A DNA stretch of 64,000 bases from Actinomadura coerulea (GTDB lineage: Bacteria; Actinomycetota; Actinomycetes; Streptosporangiales; Streptosporangiaceae), in contig NZ_JACHMQ010000001.1 in the NCBI RefSeq assembly GCF_014208105.1, forward strand, positions 7,378,001-7,442,000. The letters are read 5' to 3'. This document shows positions 25,442 through 33,400 of this stretch, piece by piece. The notes beneath the pieces are model-generated. The model worked only from the letters and a program-made list of their open reading frames with translations, was not told where the DNA came from and searched no databases. Positions within the stretch are counted from its first letter, which is position 1, and every line of letters begins with the position of its first letter. A program made the position numbers and the translations under genes.

Positions 25442-26085
25442 TGGCCGGCCGGCCCCCCGAGGTCGGCGGCGCCGACGCCGCCGGGCCCGCCATGGTGGTG
25501 CTCGGCGACAGCGTGGCCGAGGGCCAGGACGATCCGGATCCGGCCGGCGGGTGGCTCGGCTGGGCCGGGCGGCTGGCCCTTCACCTGGGGATTTCCCGCG
25601 AGGAGATGCTCAACGCATCCGACCCGGGCGCGACGGTCGAGGACGTGGTGCGCGACCAGCTGCCCGCCGTGCGGGGGCTGGCGCCGCGGCTGGTCGTGCT
25701 CGGCTGCGGCATGAACGACGCGCTGCGCGGCTTCGAGCGGGAGGCCGCGGCGCGCCGGCTGGCGGAGCTGTTCGGCTGGGGCCGCGGGCGCGGCGCGGTC
25801 GTCCTCGCCATCCCGGTGCCGCGGCCGCCGCTGCTGGACATCACCCCGATCTCGCAGTTCCGTAAGAAACGCACGGTGCAGCGCATTCACGATTTCAACG
25901 CCGAGCTCGACCGGGTGTCGCGCGAGTTCGGAATGGCGTTTCCAGAGCGAGAAACGGTGGCGATGGTCGCCGATCCCGCGATGTGGAGTGCCGACGGAAT
26001 CCACCTGAATCCGGACGGGCACGCCTATGTCGCGAAGGTGATGGCGCAGATTGCGGCGAGCCTGCTCGGTGAGCGGGTGAAATGA
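25441..26085 (+). CDS. SGNH/GDSL hydrolase, first copy
   Basis: The 214-residue protein has the four SGNH blocks: VVLGDSVAEGQ (catalytic Ser), a Gly block (LNASDPGATVEDV), LGCGMNDALRG (Asn), and WSADGIHLNPDGHAYVAK (Asp/His). No signal peptide is seen, so it acts in the cytoplasm, perhaps as an acyl-ACP thioesterase or O-acyl esterase or transferase. ATG 25441 overlaps the ACP stop (TGATG); GTG 25438 is an alternative. Confidence 0.85.
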   Translation: MAGRPPEVGGADAAGPAMVVLGDSVAEGQDDPDPAGGWLGWAGRLALHLGISREEMLNASDPGATVEDVVRDQLPAVRGLAPRLVVLGCGMNDALRGFEREAAARRLAELFGWGRGRGAVVLAIPVPRPPLLDITPISQFRKKRTVQRIHDFNAELDRVSREFGMAFPERETVAMVADPAMWSADGIHLNPDGHAYVAKVMAQIAASLLGERVK

Positions 26086-26119
26086 GTCCCGGGGGCCGAT
26101 CCAGCAGTCTGGGAGACTG

Positions 26120-26965
26120 ATGAAAAGAGCACATTCCGTCGCCCGCGCGATCCGTTCGCCGATGCCGCTGCTCCTCGCTCCCGTACTGGCGGTGCAGGCG
26201 TGGCGGACGGTGCGGCGGACACCGCGGCTGGACCCGGCGACCGGGGACGAGCAGGGCTTCGTCGCCGGCGCCGACCCCGGGCGGGGCCCGGCCCTGCGGG
26301 TCATGGTGATCGGCGAGTCCACCGCCGTGGGCGTCGGCGCGTCCCGGCACGCCGAGGCGCTGCCCGGCTTCCTGGCGGAGGAGCTCGGCGAGCGGCTGCG
26401 GCGCAGCGTGGCGTGGTCGGTCTCCGGCCGGAACGGCGCGACGGCCCGGCGCATCATCGGCGGGCTCGTCCCGCCCGCGAACGGCTCCGCGCCGAACGTG
26501 GTGGTCGTCACCACGGGCATCAACGACCTGATCAGGCGGCGTCCCCTGCGCCGGTGGGCGGCGGACGTGACCGAGCTCGTCGCCCTCCTGCGCGGCCGGT
26601 TCCCGGAGGCGACCGTGCTCGTCGCCGGGATGCCGCCGGTGCACCGGTTCCCCGCCCTGCCGCGGCCGCTGCGCTCGGTCCTCGGCGCGCGGGCGCGCGC
26701 CATGGACCGGATCACGCGGGACGCGGCCGCGGCGGGCGGCGCCGTCCACGCTCCCATGGACGAGGCCATGGCCCGCGACCGGCGGCTCTTCGCGGCCGAC
26801 GGCTTCCACCCGTCGGCCGCGGGCTACCGGGCCTGGGCGCGCGACCTCGCCCGCGTCGCCGTCGCCGCCGCTCCCGCTCCCGCCCCCGGGCCCGCCCCCG
26901 GACCCGGCGACCCGCCGCAGGACACGCCCCCCGCCGGGGCCGTCCCGCCGAGGACGGCCGACTGA
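26120..26965 (+). CDS. SGNH/GDSL hydrolase, second copy
   Basis: The 281-residue protein has SGNH blocks VMVIGESTAVGVG (GES in place of GDS), SGRNGATARRI, VTTGINDLIRR and FAADGFHPSAAGY. Its N-terminus (SPMPLLLAPVLAVQAWRTVRRTPRLDP) may be a short membrane-anchoring helix. A Pro/Ala-rich C-terminal tail (about residues 248-281) is of low complexity. It lies 34 bases after the first SGNH gene and may form a pair with it. Confidence 0.82.
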   Translation: MKRAHSVARAIRSPMPLLLAPVLAVQAWRTVRRTPRLDPATGDEQGFVAGADPGRGPALRVMVIGESTAVGVGASRHAEALPGFLAEELGERLRRSVAWSVSGRNGATARRIIGGLVPPANGSAPNVVVVTTGINDLIRRRPLRRWAADVTELVALLRGRFPEATVLVAGMPPVHRFPALPRPLRSVLGARARAMDRITRDAAAAGGAVHAPMDEAMARDRRLFAADGFHPSAAGYRAWARDLARVAVAAAPAPAPGPAPGPGDPPQDTPPAGAVPPRTAD

Positions 26966-26994
26966 CCACACGGCAAGCGAAAGGGAGCAGCCGG

Positions 26995-27447
26995 ATGACG
27001 GTTCCCGGAACGTTCCGTTCGGCGGTGGAGTCCAAGGACCTCGCCGCGATCACCGCTGCGCTGGACCCCGGCATCGAGTTCCGCAGCCCGGTGATGGTGA
27101 AGCCCTACCTGGGGCGCGACGCCGTCGCCGCCCTGCTCGGCGTCCTGCTGGACGTCTTCGAGGACTTCCACTACACCGACGAGCTGGTGGGCGTCCCCTC
27201 GGACGGGACGAACGGCGCGGGCCCGCCGGCGCAGGCGCTCGTCTTCAGCGCCAAGGTGCTGGGCAAGGACCTCCAGGGGCTGGACCTGCTCAGGTTCGGC
27301 GAGACCGGGCTGGTCACGGGCCTGACCGTCATGGTGCGCCCGCTGCCCGCGGCGATGACGCTCGCCCGGGTGGTCGGCAGGCGCATGGAGGATCCGACCG
27401 GCGCCGACAACGCGGGGGGCCCGTCCGGCGACACCGCGCAGCCATAG
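26995..27447 (+). CDS. SnoaL/NTF2-like protein
   Basis: The 150-residue protein fits the NTF2-like cone fold (FRSAVESKDLAAITAALDPGIEFRSPVMVKPYLGRDAVAALLGVLLDVFEDFHYTDEL), with the family VEF-type and hydrophobic-cavity segments. Such proteins act as cyclases, hydrolases or binding proteins in secondary metabolism, and the activity here is unknown. AAGGGAG precedes the ATG at 26995, 29 bases after the second SGNH gene. Confidence 0.75.
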   Translation: MTVPGTFRSAVESKDLAAITAALDPGIEFRSPVMVKPYLGRDAVAALLGVLLDVFEDFHYTDELVGVPSDGTNGAGPPAQALVFSAKVLGKDLQGLDLLRFGETGLVTGLTVMVRPLPAAMTLARVVGRRMEDPTGADNAGGPSGDTAQP

Positions 27448-27519
27448 GGAGCCGACCCGCACAGGAGTCGCGGCCCGCGAACCGGAAGGCGCGACCCACA
27501 CTAGGGAGTCGAAGGAAAA

Positions 27520-29484
27520 ATGGATAGCAAGGTCCCCGCACACCCCGCCCGGCCCGCTCACTCCGCCCCCGGGGCCCGCGCGGAGAGCCCCGCCCATCCC
27601 GCGCATTCCGTCCACCCGGGCCAGTCCGAGAACCCCTCGTCAGAAAACCCCTCATCCGAGAACCCCTCGTCCGGGAGCCTCGCGACCGAGCAGTCCGCTT
27701 CGGGGGGTCCCGCGCCGGGACCGCACCCGCGCGAGAGGCTGGCCCCGGCGCACCGGATCGCCGCCGACCTGGACGGCTACCTCGGCGACCCGATGGACGA
27801 CGAGGCCGGGCCGTTCTCCTACAAGGCCATCGTGGAGGCGGAGGAGCGCGACGAGATCCCCCCGGGCGCGGTGGACGCCGTCCGTGCGTGGGGCTTCCCG
27901 AAGTACCTGGTGCCGAGCGGGCTCGGCGGGCGCCTGACGACGCTGGAGGAGCTGTTCTTCGTCACCCGCGGCATCTCGCGCCGCAGCGTCACCGTCGCGG
28001 TCATGTACGGGTCCGGGTTGCTGGCGGTCAACCCGGTGTGGCTGTGGGGCGACGCGTGGCAGCGCAGGACGGTGGCGGACGGGGTGCTGCGCGGCGACCT
28101 GGCCTGCTTCGGCGTCTCCGAGGCCGACCACGGCAGCGACGTGATGGCGTCGGAGTCGGAGGCCGACATCCAGGGGGACGAACTTGTGCTCACCGGGGTG
28201 AAGTGGCCGGTCGGCAACGCCACCCGCGGGCGGTTCGTCACCACCTATGCGAAGACCGGCCCCCGCGACTTCTCCCTCATCCTGGTCGACAAGCGGGAGC
28301 TCGACCCGGCGGCCTGGTCGACGCTGCCCCCCGTCCGGACGGTCGGGCTGCGCGGCCACGACCTGTCCGGCGTCGCGTTCTCCGGGGCGCGGCTGCCCGC
28401 CGAGCGGGTGATCGGGCGGCGCGGCTCCGGGCTCGTCCAGACGCTGAAGACCCTGCAGATCACCCGGACCGCGATCGCGGCGCTGTCGGTGGGGACGATG
28501 GACGCGGTGGTGCGCATCGGGATGGAGTACGCGCGCCAGCGCACCCTGTACGGCTCGGACATCTACCGGATCCCGGTGATCCGCGACCATCTGGTCAAGG
28601 CGCATCTGGACCTGCTGATCGCCGAGTGCGTGGCGATCCCGGTGGCGCGCTGCCTGACGGTCGCGCCCGGGCGGCTCAGCCTGTGGTCCTCGATCGTGAA
28701 GTACTTCGTGCCGGTCCTCGGCGAGGAGGTCGTGGCCAGCATCGGGACGGTGCTCGCCGCGCGCGGCTACCTGCGCGAGGGCGTGGCGCACGGGGTGTTC
28801 CAGAAGCTGCAGCGCGACCACGCGATCGCGAGCATCTTCGAGGGCACCACGCACGTGAACCTCGCCAACGTCGCGGGCCAGCTGCCCTTCCTGGTCGACC
28901 CGCCGGCGGAGACGGGCCGCGAGGACGAGCTGCTCGCCGACCTGTTCGGCTGGACGCGGACGCCGCCCGCCTGGGAACCCGACGGCCGCCTGCTCCAACT
29001 CACCAACGAGGGCCGCGACGAGATCGGCCAGCGGTTCGAGGAGATCTCCGAGGAGGTGCTGGCGGCGGCGAACGCGCACGCCGCGCCCGGCGTCGCGGCC
29101 GAGCTGAAGGACCTGCTGTCGGCCATCGGCGCCCTGCGCGCCAGGATCGAGGAGGGCATCCGCGCGAACGAGGGCGACACCTCCTCCGTGGCGGCGCTGA
29201 CGCGGGCCAAGCGGTACTGCGAGCTGCACGCGATGACCTCGTGCATGCTCACCTGGCTGCACAACCGGCGGGTGTTCGGCGGGGCGTTCGAGGACGGCCA
29301 GTGGCTCGTCCTGTGCCTGCAGCGGCTGCTCCAGCGGGCGCAGCCCGACACCGTCCTGTCCGAGGACTTCCTCCCGCCGCTGGAGGACGCGATGTTCGGC
29401 GGCACGGGCGAGCGGCGCTGGTTCTCCCTGCTCTCCCTGTCCGCGCTCCCGCCCTCCCTGCTCATCTCACCCGAGGACGGGTGA
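27520..29484 (+). CDS. Acyl-CoA dehydrogenase of the ACP/FAAL cluster
   Basis: The 654-residue flavoenzyme has a Pro/Ser/His-rich N-terminal stretch (first 70 residues, with the repeat SSENP) that looks disordered, then an acyl-CoA dehydrogenase. Motifs include LACFGVSEADHGSDVMASESEA, LTGVKWPVGNATRGRF, YARQRTLYGSDIYRIPVIRDHLVKAHLDLLIAE and FEGTTHVNLANVAGQLPFL. A long C-terminal helical extension follows, to residue 654. In this setting it may dehydrogenate an acyl-ACP rather than acyl-CoA (inference). GGAAAA lies just upstream of the ATG. Confidence 0.85.
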   Translation: MDSKVPAHPARPAHSAPGARAESPAHPAHSVHPGQSENPSSENPSSENPSSGSLATEQSASGGPAPGPHPRERLAPAHRIAADLDGYLGDPMDDEAGPFSYKAIVEAEERDEIPPGAVDAVRAWGFPKYLVPSGLGGRLTTLEELFFVTRGISRRSVTVAVMYGSGLLAVNPVWLWGDAWQRRTVADGVLRGDLACFGVSEADHGSDVMASESEADIQGDELVLTGVKWPVGNATRGRFVTTYAKTGPRDFSLILVDKRELDPAAWSTLPPVRTVGLRGHDLSGVAFSGARLPAERVIGRRGSGLVQTLKTLQITRTAIAALSVGTMDAVVRIGMEYARQRTLYGSDIYRIPVIRDHLVKAHLDLLIAECVAIPVARCLTVAPGRLSLWSSIVKYFVPVLGEEVVASIGTVLAARGYLREGVAHGVFQKLQRDHAIASIFEGTTHVNLANVAGQLPFLVDPPAETGREDELLADLFGWTRTPPAWEPDGRLLQLTNEGRDEIGQRFEEISEEVLAAANAHAAPGVAAELKDLLSAIGALRARIEEGIRANEGDTSSVAALTRAKRYCELHAMTSCMLTWLHNRRVFGGAFEDGQWLVLCLQRLLQRAQPDTVLSEDFLPPLEDAMFGGTGERRWFSLLSLSALPPSLLISPEDG

Positions 29485-29489
29485 CACCC

Positions 29490-31367
29490 ATGGCCGGGCC
29501 ACCGGAGACGGCGAGAGATTTCGTGTCGCTCGTCCGGGAGAACATCCGGACGCACGGCGACACCCGCTCCTTCACCTTCATCAGCGAGGAACCGGGGCGC
29601 AGGTACAAGGAGAACGTGCTCGGCTTCGCCGACCTGGACCGCCGGGCCCGCGCGCTCGGCTGCCGCCTGGAGGCGCGCGGCCTGCGGGACCGGGCCGTCC
29701 TGCTGCTCTATCCGGAGGGGCTGGAGTTCCTGGCGGCCTTCCTCGGCTGCCTGTACGCGCGCGTCATCGCCGTCCCGGCCCCGCTCCCCGACCTGGACGC
29801 GGGCCGCTTCGGCCGGACCCGCCGGATCATCGAGGACGCCGACGTCGCGCTGATCCTCACCGACACCGCCCACCGCGACACCCTCGACGCGTGGCTGTCG
29901 GCCGCCGGGCTGAAGGGGCGCGTGCACTGCCTGGACACCCAGGCGGGCAAGGACACCGACGCCGGCGACTGGTCCCCGCCGCGGTCCGGCCCGGACACCG
30001 TCGCCTTCCTCCAGTACACCTCGGGGTCGACCAGCGAGCCGAAGGGCGTCATGGTCACCCACGGCAACCTGGTGGCCAACGGCGAGGAGATCAAGCGCCG
30101 CATCGAGGGGTCGCCCGCCACGGTCGGCGTCGGCTGGGTGCCGCACTACCACGACATGGGCCTGGTCGGTCAGTTCCTCCAGCCGCTCTACCTCGGCTGC
30201 CGGTACGTGTTCACCTCGCCGATCACGTTCATCAAGCGCCCCGTGCTGTGGCTGGAGCTGATCACCCGGTACCGGGGGACGATCACCGTGGCGCCCAACT
30301 TCGGGTACGAGCTGGTGCTGCGGCGCGTCACCGACCGGCAGCTGGAGGGCCTGGACCTGTCGTCGCTGACCGTCGTGAAGAACGGCGCAGAGCCCGTCCG
30401 GGCCGCGACGCTGGAGGCGGTGGCCGAGCGGTTGGCCCCGGTCGGCTTCCGGCCCTCGATGTGGATGCCGTGCTACGGGATGGCCGAGACGACCCTGCTC
30501 ATCACCGGCGCGCCTCTCGGCGGGGGCCCGGTCGTCCGCGACTTCGACGCCGGGGCCCTCGCGCGGAACGAGGCCGTCCCCGCGGACGAGCCGGGCCTCA
30601 CGGGCGGGGACCCCGCCGCCGGGGGCGCCAGGCGGCTCGTCAGCAGCGGCCGTCCCGTCACCCTGGACGTCCGCGTCGTCGACCCCGAGACGCGCGCGGA
30701 GCGGCCGGAGCGGCGCGTGGGGGAGATCTGGGTGCGCGGGGGCAGCGTCGCCCGCGGCTACTGGGGGAGCCCCGAGCAGACCGAGGCGACCTTCCGCGCC
30801 CGCACGTCCGCCGGCGAGGGCCCGTTCCTGCGGACGGGCGATCTCGGCTTCACCGCCGACGGCGAGCTCTACGTCACCGGGCGGATCAAGGACCTGATCA
30901 TCGTCAACGGCCGCAACATCCACGCGCACGACATCGAGGAGGTGGCACGCGCATCCCACCCGGCCGCCCTGCTCGGCGCCGCCTTCGCGATCGACGCCGC
31001 CATCGACCCCGACCTCGGCCCGGCGCCGCCGGGCGGCCGGCCCGGCGGGGGCGGCGCGCTCGACGCGAGCCGGGAGCAGGTCGTCATCGTCCAGGAGATC
31101 AGCACCCGCGCCGCCGCCGGGACGCCCCTGGAGGAGGTGGCCTCCGCCGTCAGGACGCGGGTCGCCCGGACGTTCGAGCTGCCCGCCGTCAGCGTCGTGC
31201 TGGCCGCGCGGGGCTCGGTCAGGCGGACGACCAGCGGGAAGATGCAGCGCCGGCTGACCCGCGAGGCGTTCCTGACGGGAAAGATCACCGAACTCGCGGC
31301 CGATCTCGAACCGGGCGTCGCCGGCCTCCGGAGGGCGCCCGCACCGATCGACGCTGACCAATCCTAG
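29490..31367 (+). CDS. Fatty-acyl-AMP ligase (FAAL)
   Basis: The 625-residue adenylating enzyme matches the FAAL type: LQYTSGSTSEPKGVMVTHGNL (ATP loop, about 172-192), VPHYHDMGLVGQFLQPLYLG, YGMAETTLL, FLRTGDLGF, IIVNGRNIHAHDIEEVA and TSGKMQRR. FAALs activate fatty acids as AMP esters and load them onto an ACP instead of CoA. ATG 29490 is preceded by GAGGACGGG; GTG 29481 in the same frame overlaps the dehydrogenase stop and is an alternative start. The stop TAG lies in the palindrome controlling the next gene. Confidence 0.9.
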   Translation: MAGPPETARDFVSLVRENIRTHGDTRSFTFISEEPGRRYKENVLGFADLDRRARALGCRLEARGLRDRAVLLLYPEGLEFLAAFLGCLYARVIAVPAPLPDLDAGRFGRTRRIIEDADVALILTDTAHRDTLDAWLSAAGLKGRVHCLDTQAGKDTDAGDWSPPRSGPDTVAFLQYTSGSTSEPKGVMVTHGNLVANGEEIKRRIEGSPATVGVGWVPHYHDMGLVGQFLQPLYLGCRYVFTSPITFIKRPVLWLELITRYRGTITVAPNFGYELVLRRVTDRQLEGLDLSSLTVVKNGAEPVRAATLEAVAERLAPVGFRPSMWMPCYGMAETTLLITGAPLGGGPVVRDFDAGALARNEAVPADEPGLTGGDPAAGGARRLVSSGRPVTLDVRVVDPETRAERPERRVGEIWVRGGSVARGYWGSPEQTEATFRARTSAGEGPFLRTGDLGFTADGELYVTGRIKDLIIVNGRNIHAHDIEEVARASHPAALLGAAFAIDAAIDPDLGPAPPGGRPGGGGALDASREQVVIVQEISTRAAAGTPLEEVASAVRTRVARTFELPAVSVVLAARGSVRRTTSGKMQRRLTREAFLTGKITELAADLEPGVAGLRRAPAPIDADQS

Positions 31368-31389
31368 TCAACATGATGACTAATCATGT
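31365..31389. promoter_or_regulatory. Overlapping palindromes, probable PadR operator
   Basis: A perfect dyad ACATGAT-N5-ATCATGT (31371-31389) overlaps another, TAGTCA-N6-TGACTA (31365-31382). They lie at the FAAL stop codon and about 55 bases before the PadR gene, beside a promoter-like TGACTA...GCTAAC segment. An ACATGAT/ATCATGT dyad resembles known PadR-family operators, so autoregulation of the PadR gene is likely; binding is inferred. Confidence 0.65.
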
Positions 31390-31443
31390 CGTTGTCTGCT
31401 AACGTCGGGCATCACCCTGAGTCAAGGCGGGGGGAGAAGGCCG

Positions 31444-32025
31444 ATGGCGCTACGTCACGCGGTGCTGGCGGCGCTGCTCGACGGCGAGTACAGCGGCTAC
31501 CAGCTGGCAAAGATCTTCGATTTGTCGGTCTCCAACTTCTGGCATGCCGTGCCGCAGCAGCTCTACTCGGAGCTGTCGAGGTTGGAGACGGAAGGTCTGA
31601 TCAGCGGGCGGCAGATCATCCAGCACGATCGTCCCAACAAGCGCGTGTACACCGTCACCCAGGCCGGCGTCGACGAACTCGAACGGTTCGCCGTGACCCC
31701 CGCCAAGCCAGGGATCATCCGCGAGAACCTGCTCGTCATGGTGCAGGCCGTGGACCACATCTGCGCCGACTCCGTCATCGCGCAGCTGGAGGACCGGGCG
31801 GTGGCCTCGGCGGCCAAGGTCGAGGTCTTCGAACGCACCCTCAAGCACCTGCGCGGCGACCTGGACGAGGAGTCCTTCCTGCGCACGGGGTCCCCTCTCG
31901 GGCCCTACCTCACGTGCCTGCGCGGACGCCGCTTCGAGCAGGAGAACTACGCGTGGTTCACCAGCACCGCCCGGCTGCTGCGGGCCCGGGCGGGCACAGA
32001 GTCCGAGGGGAGCGGCCCGCCATGA
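31444..32025 (+). CDS. PadR-family transcriptional regulator
   Basis: The 193-residue protein has the PadR winged helix at about residues 1-75 (MALRHAVLAALLDGEYSGYQLAKIFDLSVSNFWHAVPQQLYSELSRLETEGLI) and a helical C-terminal dimerisation arm (AKVEVFERTLKHLRGDLDEE). It directly follows the FAAL gene in the same direction but has its own dyad-controlled promoter region. It is therefore a candidate regulator of the lipid cluster and of itself. Effector unknown. Confidence 0.88.
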   Translation: MALRHAVLAALLDGEYSGYQLAKIFDLSVSNFWHAVPQQLYSELSRLETEGLISGRQIIQHDRPNKRVYTVTQAGVDELERFAVTPAKPGIIRENLLVMVQAVDHICADSVIAQLEDRAVASAAKVEVFERTLKHLRGDLDEESFLRTGSPLGPYLTCLRGRRFEQENYAWFTSTARLLRARAGTESEGSGPP

Positions 32026-32166
32026 GGCCGCCGCGAGCCTCGCACGCCGTGCCACCGCCTGCCCGGACGGCGGCGGCACCGGCACAGACCCCCCACGCCC
32101 ACCTCAGCCTCGCACCCCGGCAGGGCTGGAACAGGGCGGCACGCCTTAGTCAAGGAGGCGTTCATC

Positions 32167-32709
32167 ATGATGTCGGGCGACCACCACACCATCGAACTCC
32201 CTAGCACCCCACTCCCGAGCCATCTGACCACCACCGCGACGCCGGTCGCGCCGCCGAACGGCACGGCGCCGAACGGGCCGCGGGGCCTGGACGAGCCGCC
32301 GGTGGTCCTGCTGGGCGAGCTGACGCTGCCCGCCGAGCGCGCGTCCGTGCCGGCGGCGCGGCGCTTCAGCAGGTCCGTCAGCACCGCGTCCGGCGTCGGG
32401 CACATCGCCGACGACGCCGAGGTCCTGGTGTCCGAACTGGTCACCAACGCCGTCCGGCACGCGCCGGCCGCCGGAGGCGCGCTGTGCCTGCGGCTCCTGC
32501 GCGCCGGGGCCCGGCTCCGCATCGAGGTGCACGACCAGAGCGCCGCCGTCCCGACGGCGCGGCCGGTCGACCTCATGGAGGAGACGGGGCGCGGCTGGTT
32601 CCTCGTCGCGGTGATGGCCGACCGGCACGGCACCGAGCACACCGCCTCCGGCAAGGCGGTCTGGTGCGAGGTGCGCGCCTGGCCGCGGGACGAGCACCCC
32701 GGCCACTGA
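32167..32709 (+). CDS. ATP-binding protein, anti-sigma-factor (RsbW-like) type
   Basis: The 180-residue protein has a HATPase_c_2 domain with N-box VSELVTNAVRHAP (about residues 90-102), a glycine segment VHDQS...GRGWFLVAVMADRHG, and a Pro/Thr-rich N-terminal linker. In actinomycetes such domains are anti-sigma or regulatory kinases. AAGGAGG precedes ATG 32167. Its location just ahead of the conservon suggests a regulatory role linked to it, but nothing proves this. Confidence 0.82.
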   Translation: MMSGDHHTIELPSTPLPSHLTTTATPVAPPNGTAPNGPRGLDEPPVVLLGELTLPAERASVPAARRFSRSVSTASGVGHIADDAEVLVSELVTNAVRHAPAAGGALCLRLLRAGARLRIEVHDQSAAVPTARPVDLMEETGRGWFLVAVMADRHGTEHTASGKAVWCEVRAWPRDEHPGH

Positions 32710-32747
32710 GCGTCTCCCGCGCACCCGGTACGGCGATGGGAGATGCC

Positions 32748-33320
32748 ATGCCTGCTGACGCCATGCCCGCCGACAGGCGGCCCGCCGATGAGCGGCCCAC
32801 CGGCACGTGGGCCGCCGATGGGCGGCCCGCCGACCCGAGGGCTTCCGAGCGGCGGTCCGCCGACCTGCGGCCCGCAGACCGGTGGCCGATCGACCTGAGG
32901 CCCGCCGACCCGGGGCCCGGCGACCGCCGGCCCGCGGGGGAGCCCGCCGGCCTGCGGCCCGCCGACCCCCGCCGTCCCCCCGGCTACTACCGGGAGGACG
33001 GGCGCCGCGCCACGGCCGAGGAGGCCCAGCGGCTGCTGCTCGACGTGCGGGAACGCCTGCTCGCGCAGGACGTCATCCGCGTCGGCGCCGTCGTCGTGGT
33101 CGTCTCGACCTGGTTCACCGTGATCGACCTCGGCATCGCGGCGAACGGAAGGCCGCTGCTGTGGCAGACGATCGCGTCCGACCACGCGATGCACGCCGAC
33201 ATCGGGCAGTACACCGCGCGGGACAAGGCCCTGCGCGGGCACGCCCAGGCCGTCGCCATGATCACCGATCGGCTGCGCGGGCTGGTCGCCCGCGCGGCCC
33301 TGGACGAGGCCGGCCCCTGA
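32748..33320 (+). CDS. Protein with Pro-Ala-Asp repeats and unknown C-terminal domain
   Basis: The first 75 residues are a low-complexity run in which the motif PAD recurs (MPADAMPADRRPADERP, then GRPADP, LRPADR, LRPADP, LRPADP). The remaining part, from about PPGYYREDGRRATAEEAQRLL, is a compact alpha/beta domain with a hydrophobic helix or strand (VGAVVVVVSTWFTVIDLGIAAN). I recognise no family. ATG 32748 is chosen because GGGAG lies 5 bases before it; ATG 32736 is in frame. Confidence 0.55.
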   Translation: MPADAMPADRRPADERPTGTWAADGRPADPRASERRSADLRPADRWPIDLRPADPGPGDRRPAGEPAGLRPADPRRPPGYYREDGRRATAEEAQRLLLDVRERLLAQDVIRVGAVVVVVSTWFTVIDLGIAANGRPLLWQTIASDHAMHADIGQYTARDKALRGHAQAVAMITDRLRGLVARAALDEAGP

Positions 33321-33400
33321 CCCCGCACCCCTGACACACGGGCCGCCCGGCCCCCGCGCCGGCAGGCGCGGCCCGCCCCCGGCTAGAGGTAGTGATCTCG

